The notes under the pieces were generated by a model. The model did no database searches, was not told where the DNA came from, and was given only the letters and a program-made list of their open reading frames with translations. A program made the position numbers and the translations under genes. From the IMG/VR virus record IMGVR_UViG_3300036791_000716, positions 1-26,065 of that record: DNA of 26,065 nucleotides. One strand, written 5' to 3'. The first letter of the stretch is position 1. Each line of letters starts with the position of its first letter. The stretch is from a virus. Positions 4,713-11,759 of this stretch are shown one piece after another.

Positions 4713-6505
4713 TGCCGACGATCAGACAAGGCCTGTACGATCTACTGGGCTCGGTTGAGATCGACACCAAAGAAGGCGGTAGAACGCGTGTCGAGCCCTG
4801 GTTGTCTCAGCGCATCATCATTGACGCTGTAGCTAGGGGATTAAACGAAGGCGTACATGAATTCGTCATTCTCAAATGCAGGCAGGTCGCCGTTTCAACG
4901 GTGTGCAGCGTTATTGAGCTATTTTGGGCGTTGGCTAATCCTGGAATTCAAGGTGCTATTATTGCGGACCGCACAGATAATCTTGAAAGGTTCCGTCGCA
5001 TTTTTGCGAGCCTGCTGCAAACTTTGCCACCAGAGTGGCGCACCCCCGAGCATAAATTAGTTCAAAATAATAGGAACGGCATGGCGTTTGCTAATCGCAG
5101 CGTCATTGATTTACTGGCCGCGGCCAACAATCCAGATTTAGGGGCAAGCCGCGCCATCAATATGCTGCACGCGACCGAATGCAGCCAATGGAAATCCTTA
5201 GCCGGTGTCGAGAGTTTGAAAGCATCCCTAGCTAGGGAAAACCCGCATCGACTTTACATCTGGGAAAGCATCGCTAACGGGTTCAATTACTATTACGGCC
5301 TATGCCAACAGGCCAAAGCCGACAGGCATATGAAATTCATTTTCATTGGGTTTTGGGCACAGCCCACCTATGCAATCCTGAAATCAGACCCCGATTACAA
5401 AATCTACTGGGACGGGAAGCTGACCACCGAAGAAGTAAACAGGGCTCGCTACGTCAAGGAGAATTACAACTACGTCATAAAGCCTGAACAGATTGCGTGG
5501 TGGCGCAGGGAGAGTGAATTCAAAGCTGAAGAGTACATGTTAAGGCACTACCCATGGCACGAGAGAGAATGCTTCATAGCGAGCGGGTCCGGCTTCTTTC
5601 CAGCACGGCGGACTTTGGAAATCTCCGAGCAACTCACGCCCTCGCCTCCATATCGTGGATACAAATATTTCTTCGACGAGAAATTCCTTTCCAGCCGGAT
5701 CGAACAGGTATCCCGACCAGAAGACGCAATGTTGAAAGTTTGGGAACCACCCGAGCCCAAGGGACACTACGTAATCGGAGTTGATCCGTCCGGAGGCGGC
5801 GGCGGCGAGAGCGACGACCACGCTATAGAGGTCATGCGATGTTATGCGGATAAAGTCGTGCAGGTTGCCGAATTCCAATCAAATCGCCCGCTTACCTACC
5901 AACTGGCATGGGTGCTGGCGCATCTAGCCGGCGCGTACAAGGATCACATTGCCAACCTGGAAGTTAGCGGGGTGGGCGCGGCGGTACTCCCCGAAGTTAG
6001 AAATCTGCGGCAATTGGCAGAGCGAGGTATTCTGCAAGGCGAACCCGGCACCGAGAATATTTTAAACCTAATAGGCGCGGTGAGATGGTTTCTCTACAAG
6101 AGGCCGGACACTTTAGGAGGTGCGGGAAATGTGATTGCCTGGAAAGCCAATGCGGATAACAAGCATCAGGTCTATTCCGAGCTTCGCGACAGTCTGATGT
6201 TGCGACGGCTGGAAATACGATCCCCGCGACTAATAACGCAAATGCAAGCCATAGTCGAAGACGAAGGTTGGATTGGGGCGGGGCCGGATACTGGCGAGCA
6301 AGACGATCTGGTAAGCGCATTGGTGTTGGCCCATCACGCTTGGACAGAATGGCGACGGCCTATGCTTGTCGCCCGCAATCTAACATGGGACAGCGTTAAG
6401 GGCGAACGCCCTCCCCAGGACATTGGAACTGTGTTATCGTTTGCCTTCAGTTCGCATATGTCCCGGATCAACCGCAACTCGCGTATTCGTCGGGAGAAAT
6501 TCTAA
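4712..6505 (+). CDS. Terminase large subunit
   Basis: This 597-residue protein has the two-domain TerL layout: an ATPase that drives DNA into the procapsid and an RNase H-like nuclease that cuts the concatemer. In the ATPase, KCRQVAVST (55-63) sits where Walker A belongs, but it lacks the canonical GK; NMLHATECSQW (150-160) is Walker B with E156 as likely catalytic Glu. In the nuclease, VIGVDPSGG with D358, NLEVSG with E417 and EQDDLVSAL with D521/D522 supply the acidic metal ligands. The N-terminal W-containing segment (VEPWLSQ) is typical of the family. The start ATG overlaps the upstream stop by 1 nt. Confidence is high for the family; headful versus cos or pac cleavage cannot be told. Confidence 0.93.
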   Translation: MPTIRQGLYDLLGSVEIDTKEGGRTRVEPWLSQRIIIDAVARGLNEGVHEFVILKCRQVAVSTVCSVIELFWALANPGIQGAIIADRTDNLERFRRIFASLLQTLPPEWRTPEHKLVQNNRNGMAFANRSVIDLLAAANNPDLGASRAINMLHATECSQWKSLAGVESLKASLARENPHRLYIWESIANGFNYYYGLCQQAKADRHMKFIFIGFWAQPTYAILKSDPDYKIYWDGKLTTEEVNRARYVKENYNYVIKPEQIAWWRRESEFKAEEYMLRHYPWHERECFIASGSGFFPARRTLEISEQLTPSPPYRGYKYFFDEKFLSSRIEQVSRPEDAMLKVWEPPEPKGHYVIGVDPSGGGGGESDDHAIEVMRCYADKVVQVAEFQSNRPLTYQLAWVLAHLAGAYKDHIANLEVSGVGAAVLPEVRNLRQLAERGILQGEPGTENILNLIGAVRWFLYKRPDTLGGAGNVIAWKANADNKHQVYSELRDSLMLRRLEIRSPRLITQMQAIVEDEGWIGAGPDTGEQDDLVSALVLAHHAWTEWRRPMLVARNLTWDSVKGERPPQDIGTVLSFAFSSHMSRINRNSRIRREKF

Positions 6506-6951
6506 TGCGTGCCCTAGCTCTAATCCTAGCGCTGATCTCAACCCATGCTATCGCACAACAATCAAACTGGTGGGGAGGTAGCGCCAGCGGGACCGGCTAT
6601 CCGACCAATTCCACGCCGGTCGCTTCATCGGCAAACGGAACGACGGGAGCAGTCATCGCCAACTTGGTTGGCGTGGCCGGCAAAACGACGTTCATTTGCG
6701 GGTTCAGCATGACGAGCGGCGGAACGACAACGGCGATAGCTCTGCTTGCAACTGTTGCTGGGGTTCTCGGCGGCCCGCTTGAGTTTGCCTATGTTGCGCC
6801 TGCCGCAGGAACTCAGGGGCGCTTATTTGTAACCTTTGCCCCAACCTGTATTCCCGCCAGCGCACAAAATACGACCATTGTCATAACGCAGCCGGCGGCA
6901 GGAGTAGGAACAACGCAGGCGGCGGTCGCCGCATGGGGGTATCAACTCTAA
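6505..6951 (+). CDS. Secreted-type hypothetical protein with signal peptide (148 aa)
   Basis: The ATG overlaps the terminase stop by 1 nt (TAATG). Residues 1-18 (MRALALILALISTHAIAQ) form a short hydrophobic signal sequence with an A-I-A cleavage site before QQ. The mature part is Gly/Ala/Thr-rich, small-residue beta-prone, with two Cys (in FICGF and TCIPA) that could form one disulfide, and two aromatic WW/Y spots. It has no recognised domain. A Sec-type leader between the terminase and portal genes is unusual; it may act in the host periplasm or be a surface decoration. The next gene starts with another TAATG overlap. Confidence 0.7.
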   Translation: MRALALILALISTHAIAQQSNWWGGSASGTGYPTNSTPVASSANGTTGAVIANLVGVAGKTTFICGFSMTSGGTTTAIALLATVAGVLGGPLEFAYVAPAAGTQGRLFVTFAPTCIPASAQNTTIVITQPAAGVGTTQAAVAAWGYQL

Positions 6952-7415
6952 TGCCCATCGTTCGCTCATACATGTGTGATGCTTGCGCCCATCTGATGAC
7001 TGTGACGCTCCCCATGGAACAGTGGGATGAACCGGCCCCGGATTGCCCAATGTGCGCTGAGCGGGCAATGCGGCAAGACTTCAAGCCCGTTGCCATTGGC
7101 GGATCAATCGCCGGCAAGGCAAACGCTATCACCGAGCAAATTCTTTCCGAAGACTACGGCGTGGCCGATATGAAGCGTGACCGGCGCGAAGGCTCAACTC
7201 CAACACATCGCTACAAAGACCAAGGCACACCGGCACAGGCTAGCGTCTGGGGCGCGACCGGGGACATGGTCAATCAAGCTGCGGCAATCGGCCGACAAAC
7301 GCGCCTAGCTAGTGGTGGGCTCAATGGCGTGGACATTTTGCAAAAGGCCATTAAGAGCGGCGCTCAGCCTGATCTAATCGAGGCATCCAAACGGCGAGGC
7401 CTGAAGGTGTGGTAA
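6951..7415 (+). CDS. Zinc-ribbon hypothetical protein (154 aa)
   Basis: The start at 6951 (TAATG overlap) is preferred to 6933, which lies inside the previous gene. C9-x2-C12 and C32-x2-C35 (CDAC, CPMC) make an N-terminal zinc ribbon, like the FmdB-type ribbons that begin MPIY-like. The middle is charged; the C-terminal region (VDILQKAIKSGAQPDLIEASKRRG) is helical and basic. It lies between terminase and portal genes, where such proteins are common in soil and marine podoviruses, but I know of no assigned role. It may be a virion assembly factor or nucleic-acid-binding protein. Confidence 0.7.
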   Translation: MPIVRSYMCDACAHLMTVTLPMEQWDEPAPDCPMCAERAMRQDFKPVAIGGSIAGKANAITEQILSEDYGVADMKRDRREGSTPTHRYKDQGTPAQASVWGATGDMVNQAAAIGRQTRLASGGLNGVDILQKAIKSGAQPDLIEASKRRGLKVW

Positions 7416-7652
7416 ATGCCTGTGCTGATGCATAGACGCGGTCGCGCCGAGTTGGCCGACGTGACCAAAATCGGCATTACCCGCATGAGCATGTCCGAGT
7501 TGATCGAGTACGAGAGCCTTCTTTGGACATGGATGGAAAAGGTCACACGTTCCAAGCTGCATTGCGATAATATCGTTGCCCAACTAAACGCTATTCACCG
7601 CGAAGTGGAGTGGCGCGCGCAAGGGGACTGGGACAATGTTGCGCATTCCTGA
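7416..7652 (+). CDS. Hypothetical helical protein (78 aa) before the portal
   Basis: The ATG directly follows the previous TAA. The product begins MPVLMHRRGRAELADVTKIG and then forms a long helix (SELIEYESLLWTWMEKVTRSKLHCDNIVAQLNAI, residues about 27-60). The charged helix could dimerise. It overlaps the portal gene by 17 nt, so its translation probably feeds into portal synthesis. No family is recognised. Confidence 0.6.
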   Translation: MPVLMHRRGRAELADVTKIGITRMSMSELIEYESLLWTWMEKVTRSKLHCDNIVAQLNAIHREVEWRAQGDWDNVAHS

Positions 7653-9345
7653 CAAAGACCTCGTTTTGTGGACCAGAGAACTCGTTGACGAGTGCATGGC
7701 CTCGAATGAAGAGCGGGCAATGGTCTACACTCGCGCCTCGCAATATTATTTCACCGGGACGTATGACGCGCGCGCGGCCATCTACAACAAGACAAAACCT
7801 TTCATCGACAAGCTGGCCGGCTTTTTGATGCAGCCGACCGACGTTAGATTTCAAATCCTGTACGACACCAGCGAAAATGACAGCGTCCTGGAGCGCTCGC
7901 AACTCGTTTCGGAAAAGCTGAGCGCAGATTACCGCAATACGGACAGCGACATTGTATTCGCCGAGAGCGTTGTTTGGTCGCTCATCAACGGCGTTAGTTT
8001 GCTAAAACATAATCCTACCGAAGAGGGCGGCTTTCACCTCGCCCATGTACACCCGCAGCTTTTCGGCGTACTCGGCGAGACCACGAACGATCTTGAGGAG
8101 CAGGAGGCATTTTGCCATATCAGCTACCCAACCATATCCAGGTTGAGGCATTTGCTGGCCGATCATCCGCGGCGCAATTCAATCCTGCAACAAATAGAGG
8201 AAGGACGCCGCAGCGACCGCGCCGAGGAACAACCGACCTATTTTCATCAGATGGTCGTCGGCGGTCTTAATCCATTAGGGGATTATCCCGGTGGTGCGCC
8301 GCGCTCCGAAGCGGCCGGCATTGTCAACGTATTTCCCGTTCCTACACCGTGGCGGCCGAATAGAAAAATCACGCCTACCGTCAAGCATTGTGAATTGTGG
8401 ATTAAGGACCGCGACAGAGCCGGCGATTACACGACAATGCAACTGATTTATCCCGACATTATCATCGAGGGCGATTTGACCCGGCGCAATCTCTCGCGTG
8501 TTCCCGGCCGCTCGCCATTCGTCAAGGTTCAAGCGCAAACCGTTCCCGGCTACTTCTGGGGACGATCAATGATCGCCGATGTGCAAATGTTGCAGGATGT
8601 ACTGAATAAACGTCTGCGTGACCTCAAGGTCATGTGGGACCGGAATGTCAACGCTCCACAGGTACTGTCGGGATTTACTGGGGTTACCGAAGAACAATAC
8701 TACAAAATCATCAGCGAGGGCGGGTTCATCAACGACCCTAACCCAAACGCTAAAAATTCGCCGCTCACCCTGCCGCCGCCACCAAACTATATGGAGGAAT
8801 TACAATTCATATTTCAGCTATTCGATGAAGCGGCTGGATTTACGCCCGTCATGTCTGGCCAGGGTGAGCCGGGGGTACGAGCTGGCGTGCACGCGCAAAC
8901 TCTAGTGCGAACATCAACCCCTCGACTGATCGATCAGGCCGCGCGCATCGAGCGACAATTAGCCGAAAGCGGATACCTGTGCTTGCGCATCATGCAGGCA
9001 ATGGACGCGCTTGTGTACACCACAGGCGACAACAAGATCGAATTCACCCTACACGAAATCCCCGACGATTTTCAGGTTCAGGTAGACAGCCACTCAGCGA
9101 GCCCAGCCTTTGCCGAAGATAATCGCCAACTTGCAATCGCCTTGGCTCGTGCCGGGGCCGTGGATGCTGAAGACCTCATTCACATGCTACATCCGCCGGG
9201 AGCCGAGCTACTTCTGTCCAGGTTGCGCCAGAGGCAAAAGAAGGCGGCCGAGGCTGCTCAGCAGGAAAAACAAGAACAGCTAATCGGCAACGTTCTGGGG
9301 TTTGGCCAGAAATCGGCGGGTGGCGGTGGACGCCGCAAGCGTTAG
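7636..9345 (+). CDS. Portal protein
   Basis: At 569 residues this fits podoviral portal proteins, the dodecameric ring at the capsid vertex through which DNA is packaged and ejected. Supporting features: an N-terminal helical region with FIDKLAGFLMQPTD (56-69), a mid-region GYFWGRSMIADVQMLQDVLN segment (305-324), which is the G-x-S plus long helix pattern common in portals, then the NAPQVLSGFTG wing and a C-terminal helical/charged tail (RQRQKKAAEAAQQEKQ) ending in Gly/Arg-rich GGGGRRKR. It starts at the ATG 7636 inside the previous gene, and lies between terminase and scaffold/capsid genes exactly as expected. Confidence 0.85.
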   Translation: MLRIPDKDLVLWTRELVDECMASNEERAMVYTRASQYYFTGTYDARAAIYNKTKPFIDKLAGFLMQPTDVRFQILYDTSENDSVLERSQLVSEKLSADYRNTDSDIVFAESVVWSLINGVSLLKHNPTEEGGFHLAHVHPQLFGVLGETTNDLEEQEAFCHISYPTISRLRHLLADHPRRNSILQQIEEGRRSDRAEEQPTYFHQMVVGGLNPLGDYPGGAPRSEAAGIVNVFPVPTPWRPNRKITPTVKHCELWIKDRDRAGDYTTMQLIYPDIIIEGDLTRRNLSRVPGRSPFVKVQAQTVPGYFWGRSMIADVQMLQDVLNKRLRDLKVMWDRNVNAPQVLSGFTGVTEEQYYKIISEGGFINDPNPNAKNSPLTLPPPPNYMEELQFIFQLFDEAAGFTPVMSGQGEPGVRAGVHAQTLVRTSTPRLIDQAARIERQLAESGYLCLRIMQAMDALVYTTGDNKIEFTLHEIPDDFQVQVDSHSASPAFAEDNRQLAIALARAGAVDAEDLIHMLHPPGAELLLSRLRQRQKKAAEAAQQEKQEQLIGNVLGFGQKSAGGGGRRKR

Positions 9346-9361
9346 TCTGTAATCTGCCCGC

Positions 9362-9378
9362 GTTCAGGAGCGCTGAAC
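9362..9378 (+). promoter_or_regulatory. Hairpin sequestering a ribosome binding site
   Basis: GTTCAG (9362-9367) pairs with CTGAAC (9373-9378) directly before the ATG at 9379; the AGGAG (9366-9370) ribosome site is half in the stem and half in the GAGCG loop. The fold could limit initiation of the downstream gene until opened by ribosomes or a protein. The pairing is seen, the control is inferred. Confidence 0.45.
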
Positions 9379-9885
9379 ATGTCATTTCTCGACTCACAGG
9401 GCGAAGCGGCTGACCAAGCCGGCCCACCATCAACACCCGCATCGCCCGCTCCAGCCCCCGGTGCCCCACCGGGCGGCGGCCCGATCCTGGCGGCACTGGC
9501 CAATCAACAGCGTCCCGGCCCCCGTGTCAGTGCCCCGGGACCGGGTGATCAGGCAAATTCTATGACCCTGCTGATGCAGGCCGTCGGCCTAATCCAGCAC
9601 GCGTTGCCTGGATTGCAGCCCGGAACTCCAATGCATCAGGATGCCTTGCGCGCGGTGACACGGCTTAGCCGGCACGTTCCGGCGGGAGCTGGTCAGCCAT
9701 CGGCCGGTGTGCAGCGCACACAACTCCAGGATTTGCTGCAAAACTTGCTCAAAAACGCACTGCTATCGCGGATCATGACCCAGCAAAGACCGCAGGGAGG
9801 AGCAGGACCGGAAGGCGGACCACCGGGCGGCGGCGGACCGGGCGGACCAGCTCCAATGCCAAGCACGCCTTTACCGGGAGCCTAG
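9379..9885 (+). CDS. Pro/Gly-rich hypothetical protein (168 aa) between portal and capsid genes
   Basis: The ATG follows AGGAG. Residues 1-60 and 135-168 are Pro/Gly/Ala-rich and disordered (PGGGPIL, GGPPGGGGPGGPAP). The centre is one structured block: a helix TLLMQAVGLIQHALPGL (63-79), another around HQDALRAVTRLSRHV (86-100), and QLQDLLQNLLKNALLSRIM (115-133). A small helical core between disordered arms recalls proteins that assist head assembly, but I recognise no family. It may be a head-completion or scaffold-associated factor. Confidence 0.65.
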   Translation: MSFLDSQGEAADQAGPPSTPASPAPAPGAPPGGGPILAALANQQRPGPRVSAPGPGDQANSMTLLMQAVGLIQHALPGLQPGTPMHQDALRAVTRLSRHVPAGAGQPSAGVQRTQLQDLLQNLLKNALLSRIMTQQRPQGGAGPEGGPPGGGGPGGPAPMPSTPLPGA

Positions 9886-9928
9886 CGTTGTGTTATTGGC
9901 AAATAACAACATCTTGTATCTCTGAACC

Positions 9929-9939
9929 GGAGGTATCAT
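9929..9939 (+). promoter_or_regulatory. Strong ribosome site GGAGGTATCAT (9941 gene)
   Basis: GGAGGTATCAT here recurs identically at 10694-10704 ahead of the capsid gene. GGAGG is a near-perfect Shine-Dalgarno match at proper spacing to the ATG at 9941. Sharing with the capsid gene suggests high expression. A 7-bp TGTTATT/AATAACA hairpin lies just upstream (about 9892-9909). Confidence 0.6.
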
Positions 9940-9940
9940 A

Positions 9941-10126
9941 ATGGCGCAGAATAGGTCATACGATCCCCCTATCACCACACCTCCCGAAACCCCACCTCGC
10001 ACTGTTTTGCAAGTAGACACCCAGAGCGAAATTTCGGAATGGGGAGCAATCCCGAAGGTCGTTCCGAAGCCGGAAGGCGGCGTTCCTTTGCAGCCATCAA
10101 TTATTGGTAAATCCAACAACAACTAG
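9941..10126 (+). CDS. Pro-rich small virion-type protein (61 aa)
   Basis: Preceded by the strong GGAGGTATCAT site. The product starts MAQNRSYDPPITTPPETPPR and is Pro-rich and probably disordered in its N-terminal third, with a mixed polar middle (QVDTQSEISEWGAIPKVV) and a tail PSIIGKSNNN. The strong site and location between portal and scaffold suggest an abundant head protein, such as a capsid-decorating or cementing peptide, but there is no recognisable family. Confidence 0.6.
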   Translation: MAQNRSYDPPITTPPETPPRTVLQVDTQSEISEWGAIPKVVPKPEGGVPLQPSIIGKSNNN

Positions 10127-10134
10127 GTGTTCCG

Positions 10135-10680
10135 ATGCCTCGAACCGTATCGGATGAGGAGTACAACTTTTTACAAGGCCGCCGGCAGATCGCCGACTTT
10201 GTCGAGCCCATCATTCAGGACCCGCAATTAAGCAAAGAAGCGAAATCGCTTATCAAACGAAAGTATCCCAACCTAGAAATTGCTGATTACGATCTCGAAA
10301 TGAAATTCGAGAAACGTCTTGAGGAAGAGCGTCAGCAACGCGAAGACGCTGAAGCCGCGCGGCGTGAAGAGCAAGCACAAGAGCGCTTCAAGACTGTTCG
10401 CAAGAAAACGCAAGACGAATACGGATTTACTGATCAAGCAATGGAAGAACTCGAAAAGCTAATGATTGAAAGAAACGTGGGCGATTACGAAGTCGCCGCA
10501 AAATACATGGCAAGCAAGCAACCCAAACCCAGTGACGCGACCTTTGATGACGGACTTTGGAACCACAGCAAAGCTCCAGGTTATGCTGACATAGCCAAAG
10601 ACCCGGAAGGTTGGGGACGCGGTGAAATCCTGAAGGCCCTCTATAAAGATCAGGAGCGCGATAAAAATCAGCGCTTCTAG
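10135..10680 (+). CDS. Scaffold-like protein (181 aa)
   Basis: It starts 8 nt after the previous stop at ATG 10135. The sequence is highly charged; residues about 55-97 (LEMKFEKRLEEERQQREDAE and beyond) form a long coiled coil, and the C-terminus (about 160-181) is basic and polar. Charged coiled-coil proteins directly upstream of the major capsid gene are the usual place and shape of scaffolding proteins, which guide procapsid assembly and then exit. Weak sequence conservation in this class means the assignment rests on position and composition, not on a family motif. Confidence 0.65.
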   Translation: MPRTVSDEEYNFLQGRRQIADFVEPIIQDPQLSKEAKSLIKRKYPNLEIADYDLEMKFEKRLEEERQQREDAEAARREEQAQERFKTVRKKTQDEYGFTDQAMEELEKLMIERNVGDYEVAAKYMASKQPKPSDATFDDGLWNHSKAPGYADIAKDPEGWGRGEILKALYKDQERDKNQRF

Positions 10681-10693
10681 AACAAGAGGCTGA

Positions 10694-10704
10694 GGAGGTA
10701 TCAT
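10694..10704 (+). promoter_or_regulatory. Strong ribosome site GGAGGTATCAT (capsid gene)
   Basis: The same 11 bases as at 9929-9939, directly before the capsid ATG at 10706 and extended on the left to GAGGAGG. It explains high capsid expression and fixes the start. Confidence 0.65.
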
Positions 10705-10705
10705 C

Positions 10706-11734
10706 ATGCCGGTGCTAGGAACTGGCCTAATTCCGTCTGGACCTATTGGCCTTGAGTTAGAAGCCACAGTAAGGCGCGTGTTCGCGCAAATGGTGGTCGT
10801 TCTCATCTACAAACAGAACCCGCTATTGGCCCTCCTCCTCAGAAATGCCATTCGCGCATCGGGCGGCGTGAGTCCCTACACGCAGCCTGTGCAGACTGGC
10901 CAGTATGTCACGTCGTCGTGGATTGGGCCTGCTGGTCAGTTCAATCTGCCCACCGACGTTGCCGCGACAGTAAATGCCGAATTCAACATGTGCGCGCTGG
11001 CAACTCCGGTCAGCTCGCTCGGGTTGGAGCAGTTAGTTACGCAGGACGCGATTGCTGTTGCCAGCCGCTTGATGTTGAAGATGAATGATCTGAAAAATTC
11101 ATCGCTCAACGCACTGAGCAGCGCACTATTTGGTCCGCCAACGGCCAACGTGTTGCAGATGTTCAGCTTGAACGATGCCTATGGCGCGACAGGCGTATAC
11201 GGCGGGCTAGATCGCGCCACATATCCAACCTGGGCCGGATTAAGCATACCAACGGCCGGCGCAGTACTCACTCGCGCAACCTTCATTCCGATCTTGCTCA
11301 AGGCAGTTAAGCATGCCGGCGGCGAGGCGCTGGATTTTGTTGTCATGTCGGTTGAGGATTGGACGACGTTACTGACCGACTTCATGACCGTAGAACGCTA
11401 CAATTCAGACCCATCAAGCAGGTGGGGCAAGGACGATCCAGTAAATTCCGGCTTCCGCGGCCTCCTGCTCGGAGACACCCCGATTTTCTTCGACCTCAAT
11501 TGTCCAGTAGGCACAGCGTTTGGCTTTAACTCCAAATACATCACCCTCGTTATACATGAAGACTGCAATTTTGCCTGGACTGGTTGGTATTCAACCATCC
11601 CGCAAGGGCAAATCGCTAGCGTCGGCTTATCTCTGACCGCACTCAATCTTGTTTGCAGTAAGCCGAGCACAGGCGTGATCATTACTGGCATTACTGGCGG
11701 ACAGGCCGGGTTCCCGACTGCGCCACCTCCGTAA
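10706..11734 (+). CDS. Major capsid protein
   Basis: At 342 residues, after a coiled-coil scaffold-like gene and with a very strong ribosome site, this fits the major capsid protein of a podovirus. The sequence has an N-terminal helical arm (EATVRRVFAQMVVVLIYKQN, 18-37), a central alpha/beta region (DFVVMSVEDWTTLLTDF, about 211-227) and C-terminal beta segments (GFRGLLLGDTPIFFDLNC, then KYITLVIHEDC, then SVGLSLTALNLV), the order typical of HK97-fold capsid proteins: spine helix, then P-domain beta strands. The C-terminus is short and Pro-rich. Assignment is by context and composition; no motif unique to one capsid family was identified. Confidence 0.82.
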   Translation: MPVLGTGLIPSGPIGLELEATVRRVFAQMVVVLIYKQNPLLALLLRNAIRASGGVSPYTQPVQTGQYVTSSWIGPAGQFNLPTDVAATVNAEFNMCALATPVSSLGLEQLVTQDAIAVASRLMLKMNDLKNSSLNALSSALFGPPTANVLQMFSLNDAYGATGVYGGLDRATYPTWAGLSIPTAGAVLTRATFIPILLKAVKHAGGEALDFVVMSVEDWTTLLTDFMTVERYNSDPSSRWGKDDPVNSGFRGLLLGDTPIFFDLNCPVGTAFGFNSKYITLVIHEDCNFAWTGWYSTIPQGQIASVGLSLTALNLVCSKPSTGVIITGITGGQAGFPTAPPP

Positions 11735-11759
11735 GAAAGCAGTCTATTGGTGATGAGCG

